Shown one piece after another: positions 1-12,300 of a stretch of DNA of 64,000 nt. A program made the position numbers and the translations under genes. The stretch's first letter is position 1, and each line of letters starts with the position of its first letter. The notes under the pieces are model-generated. The model was given only the letters and a program-made list of their open reading frames with translations. It ran no database searches and was not told the DNA's origin. The stretch is from contig WPIO01000112.1 in the NCBI GenBank assembly GCA_009760855.2, forward strand, positions 863,501 to 927,500, in the 5' to 3' direction. The stretch comes from Cristatella mucedo. Taxonomy: Eukaryota > Bryozoa > Phylactolaemata > Cristatellidae.

Positions 1-369
1 CTTAGCTGTTCTGCTCAGGTTTTCTGCTCAGCTGCTCAGATTCTCTGCTCATATGCTCAGGTGCTCTGGTCAGATGATGTGCTCAAGTACTCTGCTTGGC
101 GCTCAAACTGTCGTACACTGTCTATTGTTACCACGCGCATCTGCATTAGCGCGTCTAAAGCAGGCGTCGATTGTCTAGCAGGATTGCGGCAGACAAATCT
201 TAAGCAGCACGCGCGAATAAGAGCGGGCGCGGCTCGCGTCATCGGCTCGACGGTAGCGCTGACAGCGAGCCGTCTGGGCGACAGTTGTCGGTCAGTTGCG
301 GTCCGATTCGGCGTCTCGAGCGGCCGGCGCCAGTTTGCCGCAGCAGCAGCAGTTCGGCTGCAGAGACGA
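1..369 (+). other. Upstream region and probable 5' UTR of copy A
   Basis: Positions about 9-95 hold a degenerate direct repeat of a CTGCTCAG-like motif with 5-10 nt spacers. From about 138 onward the sequence aligns with copy B's upstream DNA (from about 41415), sharing GCATCTGCATTAGCGCGTCT and GCCGCAGCAGCAGCAGTTCG. No TATA box is visible. The promoter may lie outside the window. Confidence 0.5.
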
Positions 370-605
370 ATGGCGGCGAGGAAGAAGCGGGAGGAACTGG
401 AGGCGGCGCTGGAGGAGTACGAGCACGCGCACCGCTGGGTCAAATACGTCCAGTGGCTCATCCTGCTGACGCTCGCCGCGGTGACCGTCGGGCTGACGGC
501 CAATGTTCTGATCGTCTACTACGAGCGCAACGTCATCACTTCCGTTGTGAAGGAGCTGTCCAGCAGCGTCGCCTTTTCGAGCGCGACCATCTGCAACTAC
601 AACCG
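370..605 (+). CDS. DEG/ENaC copy A exon 1: N-terminus and TM1
   Basis: The exon encodes a short cytosolic N-terminus rich in Arg, Lys and Glu, then TM1 (about residues 24-50, [20 protein letters not shown]) and the post-TM1 box SSATICNYN. It ends at CCG|GTAAGA in phase 2. The start ATG at 370 is chosen because copy B begins at the matching ATG, and in copy B the frame upstream hits a stop (41476) with no other ATG. Two oddities stand out. The usual FP of the FPAxTICN box is FS here, while copy B keeps FP. The conserved His-Gly gating motif before TM1 is not evident; only HAHR stands there. The frame is open upstream to 61 but that stretch is probably 5' UTR. Confidence 0.85.
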
Positions 606-3600
606 GTAAGACGGGAGCAGATGAGAACACGTGTGGGTGGGCGGCTTTAATGCGAGGCGACGCGACGTACACGTACACGTGGACAAACGAAAAGACAGAT
701 CGGGTGCGAGTTGGACAGGTGGGTAAATGAATAGACCGGGTGAGAGACGGACCCGCATGCAGATGAATATATGACTGTAATTATCAAGCTGCAAGCAACG
801 AGCAGAGTACATTATGGGAATTTTATTATTTTTAGATTTCATTAATATTTATATTTATATTAAATTTTATTAGCATGCCGCGTTAGTAGCACTCAAAACG
901 AACTAAGGCAATATCGCTTTACAGCTTACAGCTTCCGGCAGGGAAAACAACAACCAGACGGCTCGCGACAAGCGCGGTATCACGTGCTTAGACGAGCGCG
1001 CCAAAGCTCGCGAGCGTCACGCTCGGGCCGGCGTGCGATAGCTCGCCAGGAGACATTCAGGGCCGCCGGTTAGTAGGACCTGGCGAGTAGCAGAGATCCT
1101 CAAATGATTTAAATTCGGTGTGAGGGACGGCGAGGCGACAGAAAGTCGAAGACAATGGTACCGCGAGAGAGCGCGACTGGGAGAATGTGAATTCAAGATG
1201 TACACGTGCATGGAATACATGAATGCAAGCGCCATCCATTTAGCCAGGTACGCGATATGACGCAGAACACCTAAGCGGGCTCAAAGGCGTTTATTAACGC
1301 GGACGCCGCAGCGGGCCAGTACTCGACTGTCCGCACGGCGTCCTAGACCGACTCCCCGGGCCTTTGCCGCCCGTTACTTATATACCACTGCCATAAATCG
1401 CAATAACCGTTAGTCCAACTACGGCGTCATAATCTCAAAATAACCGCAACGAATAGGTTAGCTGATTTAGAAGCATCATCATTTATGCAGCGGCAGAATG
1501 GTCTATATATAATCATCTCCCCTCCCAGCTGGAGATAAAGGATTGACTAAAGCAAGCAAACTCACGACATAGGTCGCATAGTACGAGCTTCTCACACTTT
1601 GGTCAAGATTCGGGTGCAGTACTTTATGTCAGAAGTTTGTGGGACTATATGCTGCAACTTTAATTTCAGATTAAAATCAGCGCCCAACGAGGAGACCGAA
1701 GCGTCCCAGTTTGAGCGGGAAAATGGCTACCACGCGCTAGGCGCGGGTCGTGACCTCTCCTCTTGGCCTCAGCAACGGTTTGCTAGCCCGCAAATGGTGC
1801 CAAGTTATAATAATAATAATAATAACAATAATAATAACACATTTAGTATAGCACCCTCAGAGAACTCAATGTCTTCCTAGGCACTTTGCATTTGCTACAA
1901 AGGAAGCACGATCAAATGGTTAGTGATAGCATGTCCAATACACAACAAGAATAACATGGTTAGGGGGACGTGCACAGAGTCATCAAGTAAGTATGGTTAG
2001 TGGCCGAATGAACAGTGTCAGCACGCATAAGCACACAAAGGGCGAATCACAAGGACCCACTACATGCTGTAATAAATATATGCATTTTTAGTTTCTTTTT
2101 GATTGTGGGCAAGTCAGGGGATGTCGTGACGCAAATCGACAGCGAGCTCCAGAAGTCCGAAAGCTCGAAGGCACGGTCTCCAAGGGACTTGACATTTGTA
2201 CGAAGTACCGGTAAACAGTTTGACTCGGAAAAGTCATTCAGGGCTTTCGGGGAAGTCGTATAAAGCTGAGTGCTTGAGCCAGTGGGCCTGCGGTTGTTGC
2301 TAACAGTTTGCCCTAGTGCTTTTGTGTGTGCGACGTGAGGCGGCGGTCTAAGTTATGCCTGTGCAGCGGCCATTCATCCGATAGACTGAACGACGATCGT
2401 TTCGTATCAGTTCTGCCCCCCCCGCCTGCTGTAACCTCTGGAGACCGACCTCACTTGACCTCGCAGCCGTACGTCGCCTTTCAGCTGGAAGTTGTCGCTG
2501 GTAAACAATACGACGCAGATGATGGTGGTTCAAGATGCGTACTTGACTAAAGACAACATTGGGAGCAAAGTCTCACCAGGTAAGCAGACGAGGAGCGCAC
2601 AAAAAGAGCCTCCTAGTGGTGCGGGCTGCGAGGCGATTCTACCGCAGCGATGCCGCGCCAATGAGCCGCGTCGCCTGCTCCGGCCATGACCGACCGCTAC
2701 CTCTCCCTCACGTGAAAGACTAATTGCCTCCCGGGACCCGGTTAGCCCTGGCGGCTCTTTTTTCAACAGCGGCCGCACGTGCTCGCGTCACTGTCCATCC
2801 TTCGATCGATTTTCTTCGCGAGCTACTTGAGAAACGATCTTTGAACTGCGACTAATCGACCGAGCTAGTTGAACTTCTCGGTCGGTCGGCGGCGGACTGT
2901 GAGGCGGCGATCGTGACGTCGGCGGACGCGACTCACCTGAGAGTGACCCGGGTGATCTTTCTGCTCTCACTGCCATCCTGCTATTCGCCGCCGCCGCCAC
3001 CAAGTCCAAGCTGCCCCTGTGGGAGCAGATTGTGACTGGAGTGTTCCGACGACGATTTCTAACGCATTCCGGTGAGTCCGTGCACTAAACGCGCCGTTGT
3101 TTGCGTTTCGTTTAGCAGCTGCCTCTTCTTCGCCACATGTCTACAACTTCACGGCGAGCGTGGGCTGGCAGCTCATCGATGCAGAGAATGAAGCCGCGTG
3201 GCCCGGCCGAAACAGAACTCTCCTGCAATGCACTTTCGGCGGCCGAACGTGCAGCACCAAGGTACGGAGGAGTCGTCTCCTCTCGGCTCTCTGGGGGGGG
3301 GGGCGCCGTGACGGACGAGCAGCGCGTCTGTCCATTCTCGGTCCCAAACTGGCCAACACAGTCCGAAGAAGAAACATATGGCGTAAGCTATAAGAGAGCC
3401 GAGCGGAGTTCCGGGCAAAGCTTGCTCAGACCTTGTCGCTAGGGAACGCCACGAAGCCTCGGGGGTTTGCATGATGAACAGCGGTGGCCGAGAAAGTCAG
3501 AACGACAGCGCTCTGCGACCATTCCGCCTCAGAAAAGGAAGCGCGTGTATAGGTTATTTTCGACATTTACAGTAAAAGCACGCCCAAGCATGCAAAGGAC

Positions 3601-6059
3601 AATTCACACTACTCGACCATTGCTGTAAGGTTAAGGCTCGTTTTAGCTTCTTTTCAAATGTCGCCATGACTAGGACGTCGCAACTTCAGTTGGGCGTGAC
3701 ATCCCGACTTTGGGAGCATGTGAAGTATAGGCACGGTTTTTCAAGGATTGTGAAGTCTTTTAGAAGCACAGCTAAACGACGTGAGTCGGCTGAAGAGAGA
3801 TGCTGTGGTGCGCTGCAAATACTGTGTAGAAAGTATTTCCAATAAGTAGGCGGGGCAAGAGAATGAAGGAACCTGTAGAAAATAACAAAACCTCGAGGTC
3901 GATATGCTGCTCGTAGCGTGGCAACATTAATTATAATACTAATAGTAGTCACGTTTTTAGCCACAGTGGACTGACGAGATTCTTTAAAATAGTAGCTACA
4001 ACGTTTGTGATAAGCAAGCCTAGCTAAGCTATCATTTCAGCTTTATCCACAGCTTTCATAGATGCGTTGCGTCGGAAGACCAGTCTGCGGTATTGCAAGA
4101 GTTCGGAATACGGGAATTTAGTGATAAAAAATGCTGCCTTTAAAAGGGCTGAAAGCCACTGAATCTTTGGTGTCTGACATATAAGCGTATATAGGCGGTG
4201 GCAGATATATGTCCGTGGATAGCCTCAGCTCAATTTCCGTTCTCACCGCCAAACGAGAAACAATACGACCTTCACACATCCGAGACCTTCTCGGTTGCCA
4301 AGTGTGAGCGAATAAACCAGCCACAGTCAGACAGCAAGGCCAGTCTGGACTCCAAACTATTCTACAGTGCAGACAGAGCTGGTTTGACACCAGTTCACAC
4401 TCCACGAGACGACGGCTTTCAAAACTCCGTACGTTCATCAGTGCAGGCGTAGCTTGAACGTCTTAGTTCACACGCATAAATGGTTGTAAATGTTTAGGTA
4501 CAGAAATCGAGATGAAATTTTAGTATTCTATAGGCAGCTTGGCAGTTGTACACGCCGAACTTTATCGATGGAGAGTCTGGTGGATAAGAAGTAGACGCAC
4601 GTGAGGCGGTGCCTCTCGATCAGGGAATCTGCGATCAACTATCGTCAACCAAATCCCCACGGGCTCCGCAAGCATGACGCGGCCAAATTCACTAAGAAGT
4701 TGACGCTAGAGGAGGAGAACTGAGCAACTTTCAACCAGTCTCCCTATTTCGACGACCCTTGGCATACCGAAGCAAAAGAACGTTTGGACAAGGAGGGCGG
4801 TCCTGAGCTGCTACTTTCATGCTACTCAATACCTCAACTGCTCTCCTGACTCTGCTATGCTTCCCACTTTCTCTTTGTTGCGTGAGATGAAGTCTGTTGG
4901 CTACCGAATGCGTACCGAAAGCCGCTTAAGCTGTGAGTGGGCTATGCAAAACTCTCCTGCGTAACACCCACATAGTCTTTGTGGCTTTGTGGAGTTACAG
5001 ACGGAGATACAGACAGACAGATGTCAAGATAGAACAAGGTCAGTTTGCGCTCATTAATACTTCGGTCTTGCTGCAGTTAGAAGCTATAGCTTAGCTGATT
5101 CACCCTTGGCCCTACTCAGGCAGGAGGCACTGGAGCCGTAACGGCAGCGTCTCTACAGCTTGCAGTGCAGGCCTGCCTGCAACCCACGACAAGGGTCGGG
5201 AAAAGTCAGTGCCTTAGCTCTGGGCTAAGACCTGGACAGGGGGACTAGTTGCCTACGTAATAACTCTCGGTGGGCAGTCGGTGTCAGGACAGAGAACAGA
5301 CGCCTGGATGAAGTGGCTCAACTTGAACATGAAAACCGACGCGAGCGCAGACAAGACAGCCGCCTTAAAGAGTTCGGCCTCGTTCCAGGTACATAACGGC
5401 TGACGATAGCAGAGCAGCATTGATTGGTGCATTCAAACTTTGTGAAGAATACCACAACGCTCGAAGAATGCTAAAACACTATTTATTAACAAGAGGGCGA
5501 TAGGATTCGCAGCCGCTTCAGGGCCGACTCAGCGCCCGACGACGACGACGACGACGACGACGATGAGCACGAGCACGAGCCTGACAGTCAGGCATATGGC
5601 AGTCAGGTCTGTCTCTATCAAGATCGAACTTCATTGGCATTCTCGCAACCCTTCGGTCTAATTATCTAGTGAATGAACTGCTGCCTTTATCAATGGCGAG
5701 ACGCGGTTTCGAAGATTAGACTCGTGTAAAGACGATCCATTTATTTATTCTTGGGGCCTGCATATATACGTTTTCTACCGCCAATTACAGAGAGCCCATG
5801 AGTACTCTGTTGATGGTATTAAGCGGAGTTCTGAAGGAAATCGAAGGGGGGAAGCCGATGGCGTAGCTGTTCGTGTAAACGCGGCCTTTCATCCGTAGCT
5901 GGATGGACAGAAAACCGACGAGCAACTGACGGGCGGAAAACGAACGGCGTAAACAGGGATTAAGTTTCTAAAATCGGGACCTAGCGCTTTTAGAAGGGCC
6001 GTGTTAGTGGCCTGCCATCGTCTTTCCAGCGGAGGCTAGCGTAGTGAAGAACAGAGATA

Positions 6060-6137
<78 letters not shown>

Positions 6138-6159
6138 TGAGAGCTGAGAGGGAGAGAGT

Positions 6160-6198
<39 letters not shown>

Positions 6199-6283
6199 TA
6201 GGTGAGATAATGAGAAAGAAACAAAGAGAGAGAGAGAGAGAGACGGAGAGAATAAGAGCGCAAGAGAGCGCGAGAGAGACAGA

Positions 6284-6346
<63 letters not shown>

Positions 6347-9300
6347 ATAGAGATCATCAATCTCCTTTGTAGATATAATAAATAAGACATAATAGGTATG
6401 ATAAATCATCGGTATCTGAAAGCCACTATTTGGTCTGTAGTGAGAGGCAAGTATTCATAATTTAATAATAGGACGTTTTTTGTGCCAAAAGAGAGCTGAA
6501 TCGCTATCTACCTGCTAATACAAGTCCCTGCTAGGGCGTAGGAAAAAAGGTGGTGTATTAGAATAGGTTGGATAAAATATAGAGAAATCCAACTCGGCAT
6601 TTGACATACTAATAACATATTAAAAATAAAACTAATATAACATAGCTCATGTATATAGCGCCCTAAGAGAACTTGATCTCTATTTAAGTGCTTCACATAT
6701 GCCACGGGCTCGAGCACACGACCTCGTCCATTAAATACATTAACCTTGACCTCCGATGGGGGAGCACCTTAACGACTGGACCAAACCAGCAAAGCCGCGT
6801 ATATAATCTGGTCAGCGGTCGTAGTAAATGATATTGTGCATAATTTAGAATCTTATAATGCTTAGTTTATAATCTTAGAAGCTTATATCAGTCTTTTACT
6901 ACTATAAGCCCGAGCAACGCTCGCAGGTAGGAGCAACATCATTTCATAGGAGCAATATAATTTCATTTAGCACCACAATTCGCTCGTTAAGAGCTCGCTA
7001 CCACATCCTTTTGCCTACCGACTATATTCATGAAACTTATTGGGACGACTTTGTGAATTATTCATCACTGATAATACAAAAAGTTTCAGTTTCTTACATG
7101 GGCATTCTTTGGATCTAAAGAACTTTCTATGTACTAAATTTAGTCGTAACTGTAATTTTTCTTTCTGAAAAATTATAGGAAGCCCTCACCAGAATGTGAT
7201 CCGAGTAACCCAGCGTTATGAGAGCACGGGGATTGGTGAGATCATTTGCCCACTTAGGCATTGAGTGCGCTGTAGAAAACTCTCATACACAGCACTCACT
7301 TAGCCTTTGTTGCTTTTTAGAATTACAGGCAGAGATACATTACCTTACCCGACTGTTGTGGGAAATAGCCCTTGACCCTACAGGTAAAACCATTTGGAGA
7401 TTAGTCAGTGATGCTACGGGTAGAAAAAACTGGCGAGAACCCAAACTAACCACAATTAGACAAATATAGTCTTCAATCCTCTTTGCTGATCAAACAGGAA
7501 TACGCTCACCGACCCGCATTGTCTCGTGGCCTTGACGTTGAACCCTTGTGCCGGACCAGCGAGCTGAGCGGGGCAAGCGCTTTCGCAGTCCCTTGATTGT
7601 TTCCCAGCTAGAGGCTCCAATCGCTCCAATGGCTGCTCGAGAAGCCCTACCAAACCGGAAGCTCCGCGTGGCTGTCAGTTTCGTGGCTTTAAGGCTTCAG
7701 CTGCTCGCCTGGTCACTTGACTGACGACGGAGACCAGCGTCTTGCTCCGTCAGCTCGCCCAGTAGGATGGCTGGCCGTACCTAAAAGTGCCCTTGGAATC
7801 GGATTTTCAGAAAGTCTACTGATGCATAAACACACGCCGGAACGTCAATATTCGTTCGAGCGTTCGAGCCTCTCTACATTTCTACTTTAGCTTCTGCATG
7901 GTGAGGGAAACTCGTGGATATTATTCTTTGCGCTTTGGAGTCTGCGTGAATGAAGATTCGACGGTTCACGGCTACGCTAAATAAATACTGGACGTAATTA
8001 ACACCTCTGCTCTCAGTAAAACGTAAATAAGGAAGCAAAAAATTACTCAACCTACGCCCCCTTGGTCTTTTGTGAGCTGTGAATATCTCACAGCGAGCTG
8101 CCTTGCTCTTATCGTCTTTCTTCGAGACATCCGCAACCGAGGGAAGCGGACAAGCGGTGTTCCATTCGCTTGATAACCATACGGTGTAACTATTGTACGC
8201 AAAAGCTATCATAGCGCGTACGTTGGCAATGCATTACTAATGTGCTATTGAGAGAAAACAGTGATTTTCTCCCTGCAGTTCTTCAAACATCGCATGAGTA
8301 CTTTTGGGAACTGTTTCACTTTCAACTTTGACCCTTCGAGGAGCGAGGACAGCGAGTCTGGCGGCAATGGCAGCGGCGGTGCCGCTGGTTCTGGCTACAC
8401 AACGCTTCTCAATCAATCACACGTGTCGGAAACAAGCGGTCTGTCCCTGCTGATCGACATAGAGAAGGTGAAAAATATTCACTTTGAGCATTTTGAATTC
8501 TATACTTAGGAATTGCTATACAGTAAGAGTTATTTTTTGGTTTCTGATGGCAGGATGACTACGCCGAGTCGCAAGTGACCGAAGGCACACAATTATACGG
8601 TTTGAAAGTCTTAATACATGCCGCTTACGAAACGCCCGATCCGTCTACTCAAGGCTTCTCAGTCAGTCCAGCTAATCAGGCGACGGTAGCCATTACAAAG
8701 ACTGAGGTAAATTCACTTTGAAGTTATTTCTAATAAATCGCTTATCTTGCATACTTTGAGCTGAAAATAGAGTGGTTCGGACTTTTTCCTAACTTCCTCG
8801 TAATATCTTCGGGTATTGCGACTGTATCTTCGCTGTGAGTGTGCATGCCCTTTTATGTTTCTTAAAACAGAACCTGCTTAGCATAAGGAGAAATGACGCC
8901 ATTAGTCTATGGCCATCAGCCGGCTTTCTTCACCGGGTCAGTAAGAATCTCCTCGCATACCGCGTTCGCAAGTAACACCCGCTCATTAATGACAGCAAAC
9001 TTTCTCAAATTGACTGACCATAAAATCAACTTACTAGTCATGCGAAAACCATGATAGACTCAAATGTTGAAAAAATTGACGCCAAAAGCGGCTCTGCCAG
9101 CATGTCCGCTGTTTTATCTGTACAAAATCTGTATGTCCTCTTCAAAGGGACAAAATCTGGGTGTCCTCTTCAAAAGGGACCTTTAAATTTACGACCACGT
9201 GTGCTCCAGAGCCTAGCCGGCCTACTTTAAGCTATACAGCATGGGAAAAAATGTGAGCCTGCTTAGGGAAGTCTGGATATCCAAGTTCATACATGCATTT

Positions 9301-12300
9301 GAGACATCCCAACCCTACTTCTATGACTCACTGCTTGTAGGTCCTCCGGAGTACGCAGTCAGGCGCTTACAGTTGTTGACGCAAAACGTTTCTGTCAGGT
9401 TTGTCTGTCTTAAGCATAGCAGTTTCAACAGTACACCACTTCTGGCTGACCTGACCCTTTTCTGAATCAAGCAAAGCATCGACTTCAATGTTTTGTCACT
9501 TAAATTTAGGTTCCTTCATGTCCAGCGATCCAGCCTACTAATCAGAACGTTTCCTTCAGCTTGGTCTTGGCATCTTGCTGCCATATCTTTTTCCTGAAAT
9601 CATTTATTTGAGCCTCGACTTAAACTGAAACCATTCGGAAACCGTGCCAATCATTTGTCTGCTCCTAAAGCAAGAATGTCACTGCCGACAGACACCGCGA
9701 CCATTAAAAGGTTCTGAGAACGCTTCGGATCGTTACTGTGGTCACTAGGATCTATATAGTTTTCCTTTTCCAGCTAATGCACAATAACGCTGTGCAATTT
9801 ATCACTAACTATACGTTAATGCTTTCTTATCAGCACATTTGAAGTGCCTAGAAAAAAGGGTTATACAAATTAACCGATTCAACAGCCTCATTTATGTAGT
9901 GGCAGAAGATCTTTAATGGCTATCACCACCGCTTGCACTAGGCGATAAAGAATCGCCCACTGCAGGACTCAAAACCACAACCTGGGTCGTAAAGAGCGAG
10001 CACCTTACCTCCCAGTCTGAGATCCAAGGCAAGAGATTAAGCAGTCTGATGATGGTACACTCGTCTGACACCAAGCAAAAATTAGTGAGCTTGAGTTGAG
10101 ACCTAATTATTTATCACATTATGGTAATGCGAAGCTGTCTTCTAGCTGTCTTTGATTGGTATACTCATGAGAAAAACAACATCATTTTTAGAAATTGCGC
10201 TAAAAATAGGCTTACCATCCTAAGGTATGTTATCCTAAAAGCTGGACACGGAAAAATGTTGATTTCGAATAATGGTAGTTTAGCAGGAAATTAGTTATGT
10301 GAAGTGAGTGCAATCAACTTTCTGCAGCCGACCTTCAGCAGCAGAACCTCGGCCATTTTGCATTTTCATAGACTATTCAGTTAATTTTAAAAACTAGTTT
10401 TAATTTTTGCCTATGCAATTTTTTATCCTAGGTCTTTGATACAGGAATCATATCTAATGATTATTGATACCATATGTTGAAACTCCAAATATTGCAAGTA
10501 AGTTCGGGTCTGGCTTTAAAGCTAATCACTCCACAGAATCAACATTGCTTAGGGTGTACAACGACTAACTTAGGAATGCAGACATGTGCAAATATATCTG
10601 CTTGTTTTGCTCGATCTTTCGGCAGCCTTTGATACTATCGATCACAAAGTTCTTCTAGAGCGCCTCTCATCTCGCCTGTGCATCACTGGCACTGCTCTGC
10701 AATGGTTCAGATCATATCTCAGTGGGAGACTCCAGAGTACTGACGTGAATGGACAAAGATCATCCGAGGTGCCTCTGAAATATGGGGTACCTCAGGGCTT
10801 CGTGCTAGGTCCGGTCCTTTTCACAGTTTATACTCTCCCTCTTGCCAATGTGATTGCCAAGCGCAAGCTAGGCATTCACTTCTAGGCGGATGACACTCAT
10901 TTGTGCGTTTGCTTTGATCCCTCCCAGCCTTCGAGCGCGTCGAATTCTCTCAAATCACTTGCTGCATGTATTGATGAAATTTGCTTATGGATGGCAGCAA
11001 ATTTTTTTAAATTAAACGATGATAAGACTAACCTACTAGTTAAAGGCAAATCAACCGTAATTCAGAAATTAGAAAGGCTGACGTTCAAAATACATCCCCA
11101 CTAAAAGGCAGTACCCCGATTCCTGGCTGCACCTTAATGTCTACATTTAGGCAGGTCACTAGTGATCTAGTCCTGAAGTTTGAATACAAATCAAAGAAGA
11201 CAAAAAGTCCTCTGGACCCTACTCCCACTGTCCTGCTCCTACGTTGCATCAATCTGCTGCTGCCATGCGTAACTAACATCATTAATATGTCATTAGCCTC
11301 AGGTCACGTCCCAGCACCTTTCAAAAAAGCTGTAGTCAGGTCACTTCTCAAGAAAGCGACACTATACCAAGAGAACTTAAGCAACTACAGCCCAGTCTCC
11401 CTTCAACCATTCCTATTAAAGACACTGGAACGGGTCGTGGCGGACCAGCTGAAATCATATATCAAAACTTCAAACTTTAATAGTAAGTTCCAGTCTGGCT
11501 TTAGAGCTAATCACTCCACAGAGTCAGCATTGCTTAGAATGTAAAATGACCTACTTAGGAATGTAGACATGGGTAGAGTGTCTCTGTTATTTCGCTCGAT
11601 CTTTCGGCAGCTTTTGATGCTATCGATCCCAAAGTTCTTCTAGAGTGCCTCTCATCTCGCCTGGGCATCACTGGCACTGCTCTGCAATGGTTCAGGTCCT
11701 ATCTCAGTGGGAGACTCCAGAGTATTGACGTGAATGGACAAAGATCCTCGAGGTACCTCTGAATTATGGGGTACCTTAGGGCTTCGTGCTAGGTCCGGTT
11801 CTTTTCACGGTTTGTATTCTCCCTCTTGCTGATGTGATTGCCAAGCAAATGTAAAGCGCCTAGAAAGAGATTAAGTTCTCTGAGGGCGCTTTATCAAGTG
11901 CAATATTATTATTATTATTATTAAGCACAATCTACGCTTTCACTTATATGGGGATGACACTCAGTTGTACCTTTGCTTTGATCCCTCCCAGCCGTCGAGT
12001 ACCTCAAATTCTCTTAACTCACTTGCTGCATGTATTGATGACATCCGCATATGGATGGCAGCAAATTTTCTAAAACTAAAAGATGATAAAACTAACTTAC
12101 TAGTTATGGGCAAAACCAGTGTGATTCACAAATTGGAAAGGCTGACTCTCAAAATTGGCTCTGCCAGCATATCTCCAGTTGAATCAACCCGAAATCTAGG
12201 TGTCATATTCCAAAGCGACCTCTCGTTGGACGACCACATTAGCTCCACAGTCAAATCTGCCTATTTTCAGCTTCATAACATTGCTAAAATTCGGGCTTGT

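Noticed and set aside
61-369. N-terminal extension of copy A exon 1
   Set aside because: Copy B has no upstream ATG and an in-frame stop at 41476, so the shared start is 370/41701.
2769-3070. Extra exon inside copy A intron 2 (TTCAACAG to CCG|GTGAGT)
   Set aside because: In the phase supplied by exon 2 it meets a stop, and copy B has no equivalent exon.
4198-4452. Possible DEG/ENaC exon in copy A intron 3
   Set aside because: No family motif and no copy B counterpart.
5990-6409. Ser/Leu-repeat and Arg/Glu-repeat proteins on both strands
   Set aside because: Pure product of the (AG)n microsatellite read in any frame.
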